64,000 bases of DNA from Phymatolithon calcareum. Lineage: Eukaryota; Rhodophyta; Florideophyceae; Hapalidiales. Below the pieces are notes generated by a model. That model made no database searches and had not been told where the DNA came from. It saw nothing but the letters and a program-made list of their open reading frames with translations. Within the stretch, counting starts at the first letter, position 1, and each line of letters starts with the position of its first letter. A program made the position numbers and the translations under genes. Positions 1-9,529 of the stretch are shown piece after piece. The stretch covers positions 3,782,001-3,846,000 of the forward strand of contig OZ345353.1 in the NCBI GenBank assembly GCA_977006965.1, read 5' to 3'.

Positions 1-1
1 A

Positions 2-539
2 CAGGTGGGCGACTACGCTGAATCAAGCTTTGACGACGTTGTCAACGTCGTGACCTTCCAAAGCACGTCGATGGACAAGGCCCACCTCGTGGCGAAACGC
101 AACAAGTGTGCGAAGCACTTTTGTACGCTTTTAGTCGCTTGGTGCAGCCTCGGTATCGTTGGACCGGTGGAACAAGCACTAGTTCAGGGACGTGTGGATG
201 TTGAAAACGTGGACCAAGCAGCATGGGGCCAATAACACGCGTGTAGCAGTCACTGGAGACCAGCCAGTGCAGGATGATTTGGTGCCGTTTGACCTTGTGT
301 CTAGACCGGGCCGCAATTGCAAGAAGCCCTACTTTCCGTCCGAAACGAGGGGCCGTCACTGCTCCTCGTGCGGAAACACTGGTCACTTTTCGCAGACCTC
401 CGGGAGACCTAACATCCACAACGTCGTCGAGGCGAAACGAAAACACATCGACAAAGCGGCTCAGTCCATGATCATCGACCTTACCGCCTGCGATGATGAA
501 GATGCTACTTGCAACGAGGATCTAAAGCGTAGAGCGTAG
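2..539 (+). pseudogene. 3' fragment of a zinc-knuckle gene, probably transposase-derived
   Basis: The left window edge enters a reading frame that runs to a stop near 235. A second frame (192-539) then carries a basic region followed by CSSCGNTGHFSQT near 359-391. That is the start of a CCHC zinc knuckle (CX2CX4HX4), but the last Cys is replaced by Ser or Thr. A short acidic tail (DLTACDDEDATCNE) ends at the stop at 537-539. Such knuckles sit at the C-terminus of several plant and algal transposases, notably MULE type, and in retroelement Gag. The change of frame between 190 and 240 could be a frameshift or a missed short intron. The 5' part is outside the window, so the family cannot be fixed. 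Confidence 0.4.
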
Positions 540-587
540 TGCGCACAACAAATTTTACTGTCCCATAGATTGCTTTGACAAACGGAT

Positions 588-659
588 GAGTAGTAGATTT
601 GGCTAGAGTGAGTAATGATAGTACGCTTGACCAGGGGTGAGTAGTAGATTTGGCTAGAG
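588..659. repeat. 21-bp direct repeat pair
   Basis: GAGTAGTAGATTTGGCTAGA(G) occurs at 588-608 and again, identical, at 639-659, separated by 30 bp. No gene is involved. The pair lies directly left of the foldback at 683-808. Confidence 0.7.
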
Positions 660-682
660 ATGGCCATGTAGTGAATTTCCTC

Positions 683-808
683 TTTAAATTTTTAATCAAG
701 AAACACTTCCGCTTAGTAACGAGTCGAGACGGCACGAATGTTCCACGTGTAACTCGTGTCGTGCCGACTCGTTACTAAGCGGAAGTGTTCCTTGATTAAA
801 ATTTTAAA
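683..808. repeat. Foldback (hairpin) element with arms of about 50 bp
   Basis: The left arm begins TTTAAATTTTTAATCAAG and continues through CACTTCCGCTTAGTAACG. The right arm is its near-perfect reverse complement, ending CTTGATTAAAATTTTAAA. Only a few mismatches are visible and the loop is about 20 bp. Both ends carry TTTAAA, so a TTAA-type or TTTAAA target duplication is possible but cannot be separated from the arms. It could be a small MITE or a fixed hairpin. Confidence 0.65.
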
Positions 809-1632
809 TGTGCCTGTACTGAATTGCATACGTGTACCAGCCATTGGAACCCCCACCCAGGTTCCAGATGATGATGTCAGCTGCTACTCGTTTCAAAAAG
901 AGTGCAATTTTTCCCTGAGCGAGTCGTAGATCAATCGCATATAGAATCATAATATTCCCGCCAAAACAACCTACGCATCTAGAACGAAACAGAAGCGCAC
1001 AGGCGTTCAGATTTGGCAATCAGAAATGGCGGACAGTCACTAGAGAACCAGCGCCTTCAACCACACATCATGATCATGTGTGATACAGATACCAGGGGGA
1101 AAGTGGTAACTTTCCCCTGCAGATACCGTCGTATTGTGGTCATGTTGTGACTAGCCATAAGATGAAAAGACAATACTCTCCTGGCATCACATCCAGACGG
1201 ACATACGAAAACATCTAATTGGACATTGGCTACTTAGCCAGAAGGGTGAAGGGATATTTGATGATTTTATTTTGAGAGCTCCCAAAGCCTCACCTTGGTG
1301 TAAAGGGGCAGCTCTTGCGATATTCTCTGAGCTAAAGTCCTCTGGCTACTCAACACGTTCTTGATTCGTAATTCTTTCGCAACAAGAGCTCCTGTGAGCC
1401 TCTTGCACTCAAAACTCAATTTCTGTATTCATCTTCGACGACGCTAGAGTACGTTGTAAGGGGACTAGTTCGATCACCGTGGTAATCCCGCAGTAGGCAC
1501 CCAATACTGATTTTTCCAAAGGGGTGCTCCGTTAAATGTCAACCTTAAGCACCTTAAACGTGTTGTTCTTTCTCCTATGTAAAGGTTGATGTTGTTCAAC
1601 AATGCAGAAATCAGGTTCGATAATTCGGAAGG
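809..1632. other. Gene-free stretch with an interspersed repeat
   Basis: No convincing coding region is present. The part from about 870 to 980 resembles 21897-22020: both contain CGTTTCAAAAAGAGT, a later CAATCGCAT, and ATATTCCCGCCAAAAC in the same order. The micro-element at 1093-1119 lies here. The rest shows nothing I can name. Confidence 0.5.
1086..1126. mobile_element. Micro-palindromic insertion (27 bp) with 7-bp duplication
   Basis: A 27-bp near-palindrome at 1093-1119 opens CAGGGGGAAAGT and closes AACTTTCCCCTG. It is flanked by the 7-bp direct repeat CAGATAC (1086-1092 and 1120-1126). The ends match those of the 622-bp element at 29068-29689 and the 24-bp one at 29910-29933. It looks like two terminal repeats of a hAT-like element joined with no interior. 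Confidence 0.65.
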
Positions 1633-2783
1633 GTGAGCGGAGGCCACGACTCCCGTGTGTCGGGTGCATCCGAGTCATTTACCCACAGACGTAGGCTCCC
1701 GGTACCGACGGGGTCCATTTTCGCTCTTCATATCGTTGCCCATGCGTATGGGCTGGATTTGGCGTGCGCGTTCCCTAACAATCTTGATACAGCGCCGCGT
1801 AGTTGCTCGATACGAATGGGGCTCGAGGATTCCGGCGGTGGTGCCATCCAAGCAGTACAAGTGGTCCATTTACCTGCGAGACATCAACTCTACTTCCTCA
1901 GGACTTTCCTTTCAACTCGCCCACTTTCTCATCTGCGATCGTACGGAACTCCATTTTTTTCGATACAGGTCTTCTGTGCATATTGCTGAACAGAGTTACG
2001 GCTTATTCCATTAGTCTGAGCTTCATCTGTGATTCATTCATTCATTCTGCCTTTTCCCCTAATGGGGCTAGCAGCGATTCGAGGGTCTAAGTTTCTTCCC
2101 ATCTATTCCATAAATAGCGAGTTTGACTGTGGCTTATAGGAGAGTTGATACCACAGAGGAACCAGTGTTGGAGAGTCCGCCGCAGTTCCATGTCGCAACT
2201 TGAAATTTGATGGAGCAACTTATCGCTTCCCGATTGCTCTCTCTGCCTCATGCACGCCCCTTTCGGCACGGGTTCCTTCGCAGCAACCGAAGGGATCCTG
2301 TGCCTCGCACGGGTGCGTAAATTACAAGACAGGAAAAACTCATCTGTGATACACGACATCAATGGATTTTTAGTGTATCCCTGGTCGAATGCGGTCGCTT
2401 TTTCCTCTCAAGCCTGTACGCCGCGCAACTCGGCTCGTGATAGTCATGCTGCTCGTAGTAGGTGAACTGTTGGACCATATGGGAACGTGTCTCTCGTGTA
2501 TCTATGTGCTGCTTTTCGATTCGGTTGTAGTATATGAGATAGTAAGTGGCTTCCTCTTAGAGGGGCCTTCTTGAGAATTCACCAAAATCGCGGCATAGAC
2601 CCTGTCAAAATTCCTCATTACCCGTCCTTATTTTGTGGACTGGTTACGAGGACGCGGCATAGGTTTTCAGAGGCTGATTCCACGGTGCATTATTGATTTG
2701 CAACTTTCGCTCCAGATGTTTTCACGCACTTTTGAGCAAAAACTTGAAACATCATGAAAAGTTTGGTTGAAAAGCAATTCCAC
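1633..2783. other. No supported gene; degenerate repeat material
   Basis: Short open frames exist but none has recognisable content. About 100 bp at 2250-2350 (CCCTTTCGG, then later CAGGAAAA) aligns loosely with 3747-3845. This suggests two decayed copies of one repeat. Confidence 0.35.
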
Positions 2784-3110
2784 ATCCGAAAACTAGAGGC
2801 TTCTTTGCACACACTGGTTATTTCACCGCTTCCCATATCCCTGGCAAGAACAAGCAAGAAACGAAGATTCCGAACTCGATGAAGCTCTCACAGTTATCTC
2901 AAACTTAATGCCCAAGCAACGACTTTCCGATATTCAAAAAGAGATGCTGGAAATGGCAGTTGATACCGTCCAAAGAAAATGTCCGAAATCAAAATGAACA
3001 CGTAAGCGAAGGATTGCAGCGCAACGAAAAGTCTCTCAGGTGCAATGATAATTGACTAAGGGAGCTTCAATAAAACAGAAATCCATCCATCCATCCATCC
3101 GAAAACTAGA
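2784..3110 (+). mobile_element. ATCC-tailed retroposon (5'-truncated LINE or SINE) with 14-bp target duplication
   Basis: ATCCGAAAACTAGA occurs at 2784-2797 and 3097-3110. Between the copies lies a body of about 280 bp that ends AATAAAACAGAA followed by five ATCC units (3081-3100). A simple-repeat tail plus a 14-bp duplication is the signature of target-primed reverse transcription. A frame through the body reads ISNLMPKQRLSDIQKEMLEM and stops before the tail, so it may be the 3' end of a LINE ORF. The family is not identified and differs from the LINEs further right. Confidence 0.65.
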
Positions 3111-4154
3111 AATCGTTATGAGAAAAATGTCTCAGAGATGAGCACAGCAGCCATGCCAGACCAATGCCGCGTCCTCATTACCAGTGAAAATATTTGGGAC
3201 TGGAATTGCAGACTTTTCCAGACTGGTAGTGCGGACGCAAAAATCAAATTCTCAAGAAGGTCTCTCTCTTAGTAAAGGAAGGTGGAAGTTCTTCGGATTT
3301 CGGTTCGACTGTTCAGATCGCCGCACGCTCAAGTTTACCTGCACATCCCTTCGACCGCGCGGAATCGGGGTTCCCCCAAACCTTCTTGACCGCAACCGCT
3401 TTGCCGCACAACCAGTTCGGGAACAACAGCGCTCAAGGTTCATTTCTCTATTTTCGTGTCCGTCTCAATTTCCACGGCCCAGGCAAGGTCGCCTGTTAAG
3501 GACGACGCCGGCCTCCGTCTTCTTCTCGCGTCACTTCGGCGTCGTTTATATTATCGTCCAACTTATCCATTCATTAATTTAGCGTATTCCCCTTGTGGCC
3601 ACAAGTTGTGGGGCTAGAAACACTTTGACGGACCTAAGCATCTTCCATTCTAATCTATTTGTTTCGAGTTTGACTTCTGGTTGCACGTCGAGGTCCGGGA
3701 CTAGTGGAGAAACTTATAGCTGCCCTACTAGTGCTACTTTGCATCCTGCGTTTCCCTTTCGGGAAGCGTCCCTTGGGCGTAACCAACGGGATTATGCTCT
3801 GCCCGCGAGTGGCATTACAGACCAGGAAAATCCTCATCGAATAGATCGCTCGCGCGTGCCTGAACCGCATGACCGCTGGAGTTCCCGCAAGGCTGCCAAG
3901 TGTTCTTCGGCGGAACATCGACTCTTCTTATGGCCGGTCGCGCCCATCTCTACTTACTTGGTTTACGGTCCTCGTCTATTCCTACATTCTTTTCCGTTGT
4001 TTCGGCTTCATCGCGCGTCACTACGACACCTGGACTGCTATCGTCGAACTGTGCCATCTCCACACTGCGCAGCCTCATATATGTGCTTGATCTTCGAATC
4101 TACCTAGGTTGTGGAGTGGGCTTAATGGGTGGAGCGGCTTTCATTCCCGTTCCA
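3111..4154. other. No supported gene; decayed repeat region
   Basis: Open frames at 3184-3582 and 3595-4107 are Ser/Arg/Pro-rich and show no family motif. Part of the region resembles 2250-2350. I treat it as degraded transposon sequence. Confidence 0.35.
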
Positions 4155-4335
4155 GCCTAATTCTACTCTAATTAGCGCCCACATCAAGGAGCTTGCTTGG
4201 CCCTACACGGAACAGCCTCACTTTCGAAGTTGATCAACACGAGCGCTTGTGTTCCGACAAGGCAATGGAGTTAGCTCCGGGGATAGCCTACGCACTTACT
4301 CTGTCTCTTTATCTTCCGAGGGTTTTGTTGACTTT
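4155..4335 (+). repeat. Interspersed repeat, copy 1
   Basis: Starts TTCTACTCTAATTAGCGCCC and matches 7886-8065 over about 180 bp, with mismatches at roughly one base in seven. Both copies encode a similar short frame containing LAPG(I/M)AY. Function unknown. Confidence 0.6.
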
Positions 4336-5267
4336 TTTATTGCTCTTCTTTTGCCTATGGTCTCCCTCTCTTTCGTGACATACTGGGCTGACATGGAGAC
4401 GTGAGCCTCCGAATTATGAAAGGGTTGTTTTCTATATCAAGTTTATCTGAGCCCCGGTTCGTACCTGAGAAGCGGTTATGTTGCAAACTGCTTCATTTTC
4501 TTGGCGTTGCTTGCAAATGTCATTTATCATTAATTTTATCTTTGTCTGGCCGAGCAGTTGTCGCAGCAACTCGCTGCAGCGTTTTGTTGTATCTCAGCTT
4601 TGGTACTACCTCTCCAGATTTGCTCTTTCCCGCTTTCGACTGGTAGGTCTAACAGGTAAGCCCTGGGCATGATTTTCAACCCCATTTGACTTGGTTTCAC
4701 AAAAGAATTGCATGTCGCGTTCACCTCTGTCTTCGTGACTTCATGTGCCGGCAGACTCTTTTCACCGTTTTTGTAGCACATCCAGTCTCCGTTTGGAACG
4801 TGAAATCCCCTGACGTACCCGCGATCAATCGCCCTTGTCACAATAACACCGTATCTCTCACTCTTTGCTTCTACAACTTCGTTCACCTTGCCAACGAGCA
4901 TCTTGGCTGCATATGCTGTCACAAACGCGTAGTTCGCCAAAACGAGAGCATATAAATCGATTGAAAGACCAAACCATCCCTCTTTTAGATCTCTGAATTG
5001 TGTGTAGAACAATGCTGTCGACACCACTGCCATGACATGCGCGAGTGCACGACGATCATTCCGCACAATCGCAACCTGATTGCCGACGGCGCGCATCAAA
5101 TGATACATGTTCCAGCCAAGAGGACTGTTGTACCATTCTTCTAGTTCAGAGAGCTCTGAGATTGTTCCCAAGTCTTCTTCGCTCTTCACCTCAGCCCATA
5201 TGCCTAGATGATTTTGATGAGCTCGCACATTCTGTCCATGTCCTGGCGCTGAGGTAGGGGTGTGACC

Positions 5268-6005
5268 CAAAGCATTGGAAAAAATAATTGCTATTGTAAT
5301 TATTTAAATTATTGTTCCAATAATTTATTCCTGAGTCGCGCATATTTATTGTATTTATTGAGATCTTCGTGGTTACGACAATTATTTTATTTATTTGAAA
5401 GCATTATTTACTCGAGAACGCTCGACTAAGTCTACGTTTCTGGGGGAGAATGACAGCATTTTGGCCCGACGATTATATTGTTTATTTGGGCCCGATGGTA
5501 TTCTTGAACAGTAAAGTGACATGTTTGTCATCGATAGCACATGACGTGTCAGCTGCGGACTCCTCATTTAGGATTATGAAAACCATGGCAATCAACACAG
5601 TACAACGGGAACTGCGTACCAGGCGAGCACCGTTTGGTAGCACCCAAGATGCCGCGAGTTTTCGGTAAGCATGTTCGCGATGAGTTTTTCACGTCGAATA
5701 TGTGCGAGAGGTTTTTCTCTATCGCTGGTTACGCGTTGGATGACAGAAGAAGAAGCGTTATTCCTGCAAATTTCGAGAAGCAGATGTTCCTTCATGCTAA
5801 CTCGGATGTGTGGGGAATCGAAGACGTCAATGCTATCGTGACAGAAAGCAGCTAGATGGATCCAATAATTGGGAATAACCAGTTATTTATTCCTCACTGA
5901 ACTTAAATACAATAATTTATTCCTTCTGCGCTCAACAGTCTTGATATTTATTCTCGACACTGCGCGAGAAAAGAATAAAAATAAATAAATAATTCCAATG
6001 CTCTG
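5268..6005 (+). mobile_element. hAT-like element with transposase remnant
   Basis: A 738-bp insertion flanked by the 8-bp duplication GTGTGACC (5260-5267 and 6006-6013). Left end CAAAGCATTGGAA; right end, as reverse complement, CAGAGCATTGGAA. An 8-bp duplication with CA-starting inverted ends fits the hAT superfamily, and the interior holds a hAT transposase tail. AT-rich subterminal stretches lie inside both ends. At 738 bp it is an internally deleted, non-autonomous copy. Confidence 0.8.
5634..5855 (+). pseudogene. hAT transposase C-terminal dimerisation region, fragment
   Basis: The frame reads FTSNMCERFFSIAGYALDDR, then RRSVIPANFEKQMFLHAN and DVWGIEDV before the stop. The pattern (C/S)ERxFSxAGxxxxDRR...L.P.N.E...FL..N..(D/L)W is the conserved dimerisation tail of hAT transposases (Dimer_Tnp_hAT). 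No catalytic or BED-finger region remains; the fragment sits about 150 bp from the right terminus, where the 3' end of a hAT gene would be. It is a relic kept by internal deletion and supports the superfamily assignment made from the 8-bp duplication. Confidence 0.75.
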
Positions 6006-6973
6006 GTGTGACCTATTATTGTCGCGGAGGTTAAAGTTTGCTGATTTGCATCTTGGTCACCACCACTAAGAGACAAATGGAGCGCAGACCCATCCTGGAG
6101 ACTATTTTCACTCACCCGTCTGGATGCAACGTCCTCACCTTCAAAGTGAAAAACCACTTTTCTCCATTCAAAGATAGTCAGATCAAGCAGTTTCCACGTC
6201 GTCTCTGCGTCGCCACAGAAAAGGTTCGTAATAGTCAACGGGGTCCAACGAGAAACAAAAACATAAATTCCTCGGATCCAGATACATTCAGGACCGTTGC
6301 CGCTCCGTTGGCGGAGCTTGAGCTTAGATGCGATGTAAGAGGCGTCCGCCGCGGATTTTGCTTCGTAACAACTCACCTTACCCAAACCACCGGCATTCCA
6401 ATCACGGCGCTCACATCGCCTTCCTTCCGCAACGGTGACAGTTCGCACAATCGAACCGCCCGCGTCGTTAAGTAAGTAATGGATCACACTGCATGGAAGT
6501 GCATACAAATGCCCTGCGCTCAACAACATTGCGAGTGGAGAGGCGATAGCACCCAAAAAGAAACGGATGGGCCATGCGACAACTTCGACCGCGAACAAAA
6601 AAACAGAAAGTGCCAGACGTAGCAGATTTAAAATGAAACCCAGAATGTGTGCAATGTAAGTCCATCTTTTAGGAGTTGCTCGGTTGTATTCCAAAAGCAT
6701 ATTGGCCCCGAAGATGAAGATTATCACGGGATATAGCACAAGCGCACGCAATGCATTGAGCTCGTTGTATGCCAATCCATCGCCTTCCACACAAACGTTC
6801 CTGCTGTACATGTTGTACATCACGCTATCGCCGGAGTTGAGCTTGTGAGGCAGAAAGCGTGAGTCTTTTGTACGCTCAGAAGACGCATGCATGACGACAG
6901 AGTTCGGCGATGTGATACACCGCCGTGCCTGTGGCAAATGGACAAAATCGAAGTGCCAATGTGCCGCGCACAC

Positions 6974-7864
6974 CTAGGTCTCATAAAGAACTCGATATGC
7001 TCGCAGTGGACTTGCACGAGAAGAGCATTGACGAAATTCTCGTTCACCGATATTATCGTCAATGCTCTTACATATGCAATACAGTCAAACCGCTCTTTGT
7101 GAAACCTTCTCCGACTGAAAAACCAGCAAAACTGAAAACCAACTGCCCTTTCCAACCTAAACAGAACCTAAAAATATACAAATTTTAAATGGACCTGCAA
7201 ACTTGCAAACTGCAGCTCTCAGATCTGAGGGCCTATATTTTTCGTTAATTTTTGAGAGCTCCAGCAGGAGGGGTTCCGTAGAGCAATCGTTTCTTTTATT
7301 ATCACACCCTCCCATCCCCTTTTGTTCTTGTAGATTAGTTCAAGGAAGCGGAAGTTCAGGGTTTGACCTGGTCGAACTCTGGATGGAGCTCCTCAGATGC
7401 GCTGGATCAGGCCCGGCAGAATTATAGAATACGATTTGCTCCAGGGCTCCACCCATTGACCGCACATTACCGACACAGCTTTCTTGCGTTCACTAAAGTT
7501 CTGAAGTTCTGAAACCTAGCAGAGATCGAGATAATGGTCACTTCTCTTCACTCAACGTAGTTTCAAAAATTCCTAAAATGGAACATGCCTCAACAGCGGC
7601 GCTATTATACCCAAGATCGTTAGAAATTAAAAGTAGATGAGGTAGGTGAACTCGCCTCTTGCACGACGACTGAAAGTATTTGCGCCATGCTCATAAAAGT
7701 ACCTGAATTTTCAAGTCTGTTGTCTCATCACTTAGTTCAGTCGAAAGGCCGACCGAAGCATCAGCTGATGCCTCGGTAACTGTGACTTTCAAGTAGACAT
7801 TCTTCTTCTTTATCGTCGTTTTTAGAGAAGCTAAAATTGATTCGGAATTTGCTGCCAAATGATT
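6974..7864. other. Gene-free stretch
   Basis: Nothing codes convincingly. A near-perfect 26-bp palindrome lies at about 7750-7776 (core GCATCAGCTGATGC). The region between the broken membrane-protein gene and the repeat at 7886 is otherwise unremarkable. Confidence 0.4.
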
Positions 7865-7884
7865 CTAGTGTCTATGTGACGGGA
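7865..7884 (+). repeat. Solo terminus of the 35.7-kb piggyBac-like family
   Basis: CTAGTGTCTATGTGACGGGA is identical to the outer 20 bases, read inward from the duplicated CTAG, of the right end of the element at 35690-37650. No partner end is visible nearby, so this is a remnant. It abuts copy 2 of the 180-bp repeat. Confidence 0.7.
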
Positions 7885-7885
7885 T

Positions 7886-8065
7886 TTTTCTACTCTAATT
7901 AGCGCCCACCTCAAGGAGCTTGCCTGGCCCTAGACGACGAAGCTTCAAGTTCGAATTTGATCAACACGACCGCTTGTGTTCCCGCAAGGCGATTGAGTTG
8001 GCTCCAGGGATGGCTTACACGCTAACTCTGTCTCTTTGTCTTCTGGGGGTTTTGTTGTTTTTTTT
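7886..8065 (+). repeat. Interspersed repeat, copy 2
   Basis: Second copy of the 4155-4335 repeat, same orientation. The gypsy element at 8183 was inserted shortly downstream of it. Confidence 0.6.
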
Positions 8066-8182
8066 CATTGCTCATTTTCTGCCTAGGGCCCCCCGCTCTA
8101 TTCTCTCTCCTCTTCTGGTCTATAGGTTTTTCTACCCCACCAGATCGTGTCGCACCCACTACTTGCAAACCGAAACAGACCA

Positions 8183-8534
8183 TGTAATACGGTGGAACAC
8201 TCTCGAGAGAGTGTTGTGGCAATGTGTACGGCCGTAGCGATTACTGCATGGGTAGTGTGCCTGGCGCGTAGCATGCAACAACTGCATGTGCCTATATCAG
8301 GCTACGCGTTATATCTAGATTTGAACATGTAACGGTATCATTGCGAGGACCGCATAGGGCACGCAATGTACACGTAATTCGGGCAATCGGCAAGTGTGGC
8401 TATGCACTGCCGAATTGGTATAAGTAGCAACCTCGCCCGAACCAAAACACCAGGAACCATGAACTAAATGCTTATGTTGTCTATTGAAAGCATCCTCACG
8501 AAGAGAACTGCGATTGTCGTCGGACTCTCTTTCA
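8183..8534 (+). repeat. 5' LTR of gypsy element 1
   Basis: 352 bp, TG...CA. It contains a palindrome near its start (ACACTCTCGAGAGAGTGT) and an internal TATAAGTAG that could be a TATA-type promoter element. It differs from the 3' LTR at only two positions that I can see. Confidence 0.95.
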
Positions 8535-8536
8535 CT

Positions 8537-8548
8537 TGGTAGCACCGG
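8537..8548 (+). other. Primer-binding site of gypsy element 1
   Basis: TGGTAGCACCGG starts two bases after the LTR and is complementary to a tRNA 3' end reading CCGGTGCTACCA. The implied acceptor stem starts with A1:U72, a hallmark of eukaryotic initiator tRNA-Met, so that primer is likely. The same 12-mer occurs in gypsy element 2 (55944-55955, minus). Confidence 0.75.
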
Positions 8549-8581
8549 AAAACTTCGTTCTGTCGCGCAGTACGCTTAACA

Positions 8582-9529
8582 ATGGAAACCCGAGCCACTG
8601 CAGCTGTGACAAGAGCCGACTTGAACAGTCTTCAAGCCCTGCTTATGCAATTGAAGCAGAAGATTAACGATCAAGAGAAAACCATTCAAGATCTTCAGGA
8701 GTCAAACAATGCGTATGCCGCTAATGCTCAAGTGTCTTCAGCAAATCGTATGCAGTCCCTGAAGGCACCCTCAATCCCTTCGTTCTCCGCAAAACCGGAC
8801 GAACGCACCTCGGAGAAGGTTAAGGGATTCATTTACAACGTCACCAAGGTTGGTGCATTGTCAAATATGGATGATGCCAGGCTATTGGCACTTGCAGAGT
8901 GTCATTTTCAGGACAGAGCCGCTGCATGGATGATGCGTCTAGAGCAGGCAAGCCAGAAACCTAAAACTGTTGCAGAGCTCCAGACTGCAATGATTAGCGA
9001 GTTTGTTCCTCCCGACGAGAAAGCTCGAGCCAAAGTCAAACTTATGAACTGTCAAATGAAGGGCGCAATTGAAAAGCACATTAACGTTTTTCAAGAACTT
9101 GTTGAGATATGTGGAACCCCTGTCTCTGAGGCATACATCTTCTTTTTCATGAGCCTTCCCGGCTCATACAAGGAAGAACTCACCAAGAAGTTCCCGACCG
9201 GAGACCCCATCCATATGCTTTGCGTTTATGAGCACGTGCGCACAATCGATCGCGCTCGTCTATGGGCTGGCAAGGACAGTGGCTCCAAACCCGGTACCGC
9301 ACACACCGTCTCCAAGAGCGCTGACACTGCGACGAATCCAACAAGTGACAAGCGCGGTAAAAAGAGTGATGGTATGGTCAGCTGGGGCCCCGTCAAAGCC
9401 AAAGAACATTCAATGTACCGCGCTGCAGACAGATGTATGAAATGTGGCAAGAAGAGCTGGAGTGACGAGAATCACCCCTGTCGAATTGAATGGGAAGCCA
9501 AACATAACAAGGGTCACCCAAAAGACTAG
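8582..9529 (+). CDS. Gag of gypsy element 1
   Basis: 315 residues from the first ATG after the primer site. Structural polyprotein that assembles the retrotransposon particle. An N-terminal coiled coil (about residues 10-45, NSLQALLMQLKQKINDQEKT) precedes a Ty3-type capsid region (ALAECHFQDRAAAWMMRL, then FVPPDEKARAKVKLMNC). The tail carries a zinc-knuckle-like CMKCGKKSWSDENHPC, with wider spacing than the classical CX2CX4HX4C. The TAG stop at 9527-9529 lies six bases after a CCCAAAA heptamer, and pol continues in the -1 frame, so a frameshift probably makes Gag-Pol. The gag frame itself is intact. Confidence 0.9.
   Translation: METRATAAVTRADLNSLQALLMQLKQKINDQEKTIQDLQESNNAYAANAQVSSANRMQSLKAPSIPSFSAKPDERTSEKVKGFIYNVTKVGALSNMDDARLLALAECHFQDRAAAWMMRLEQASQKPKTVAELQTAMISEFVPPDEKARAKVKLMNCQMKGAIEKHINVFQELVEICGTPVSEAYIFFFMSLPGSYKEELTKKFPTGDPIHMLCVYEHVRTIDRARLWAGKDSGSKPGTAHTVSKSADTATNPTSDKRGKKSDGMVSWGPVKAKEHSMYRAADRCMKCGKKSWSDENHPCRIEWEAKHNKGHPKD

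Larger units (their letters stand above)
4536..6973 (-). pseudogene. Multi-pass membrane protein gene split by a hAT-like insertion
   Basis: Two minus-strand frames flank the hAT insertion at 5268-6005. The upstream frame ends ...TSATIIGHT at the duplicated GTGTGACC (plus strand); the downstream frame starts GHTPTSAPGHG at the other copy. Removing the insert and one duplication gives one open frame of roughly 535 residues from an ATG near 6892. The N-terminal half has several hydrophobic stretches (for example ALVLYPVIIFIFGAN, LALSVFLFAVEVVAW, then IASPLAMLLSAGHLYAL). The C-terminal half has another pair around ALAHVMAVVSTALFY and LYALVLANYAFVTAYAA. I do not recognise the family. The layout recalls the three-copy family at 13.8, 23.0 and 39.9 kb, but no clear sequence similarity is visible. 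As it stands the gene is interrupted; intron-like removal of the insert seems unlikely. Confidence 0.6.

Noticed and set aside
1633-2014. Open frames of about 118 codons
   Set aside because: Overlapping frames on both strands, no motif, no sign of splicing.
3184-4107. Two open frames (132 and 170 codons)
   Set aside because: Composition is Ser/Arg-rich without conserved motifs, and the area matches another decayed repeat; not supported as genes.
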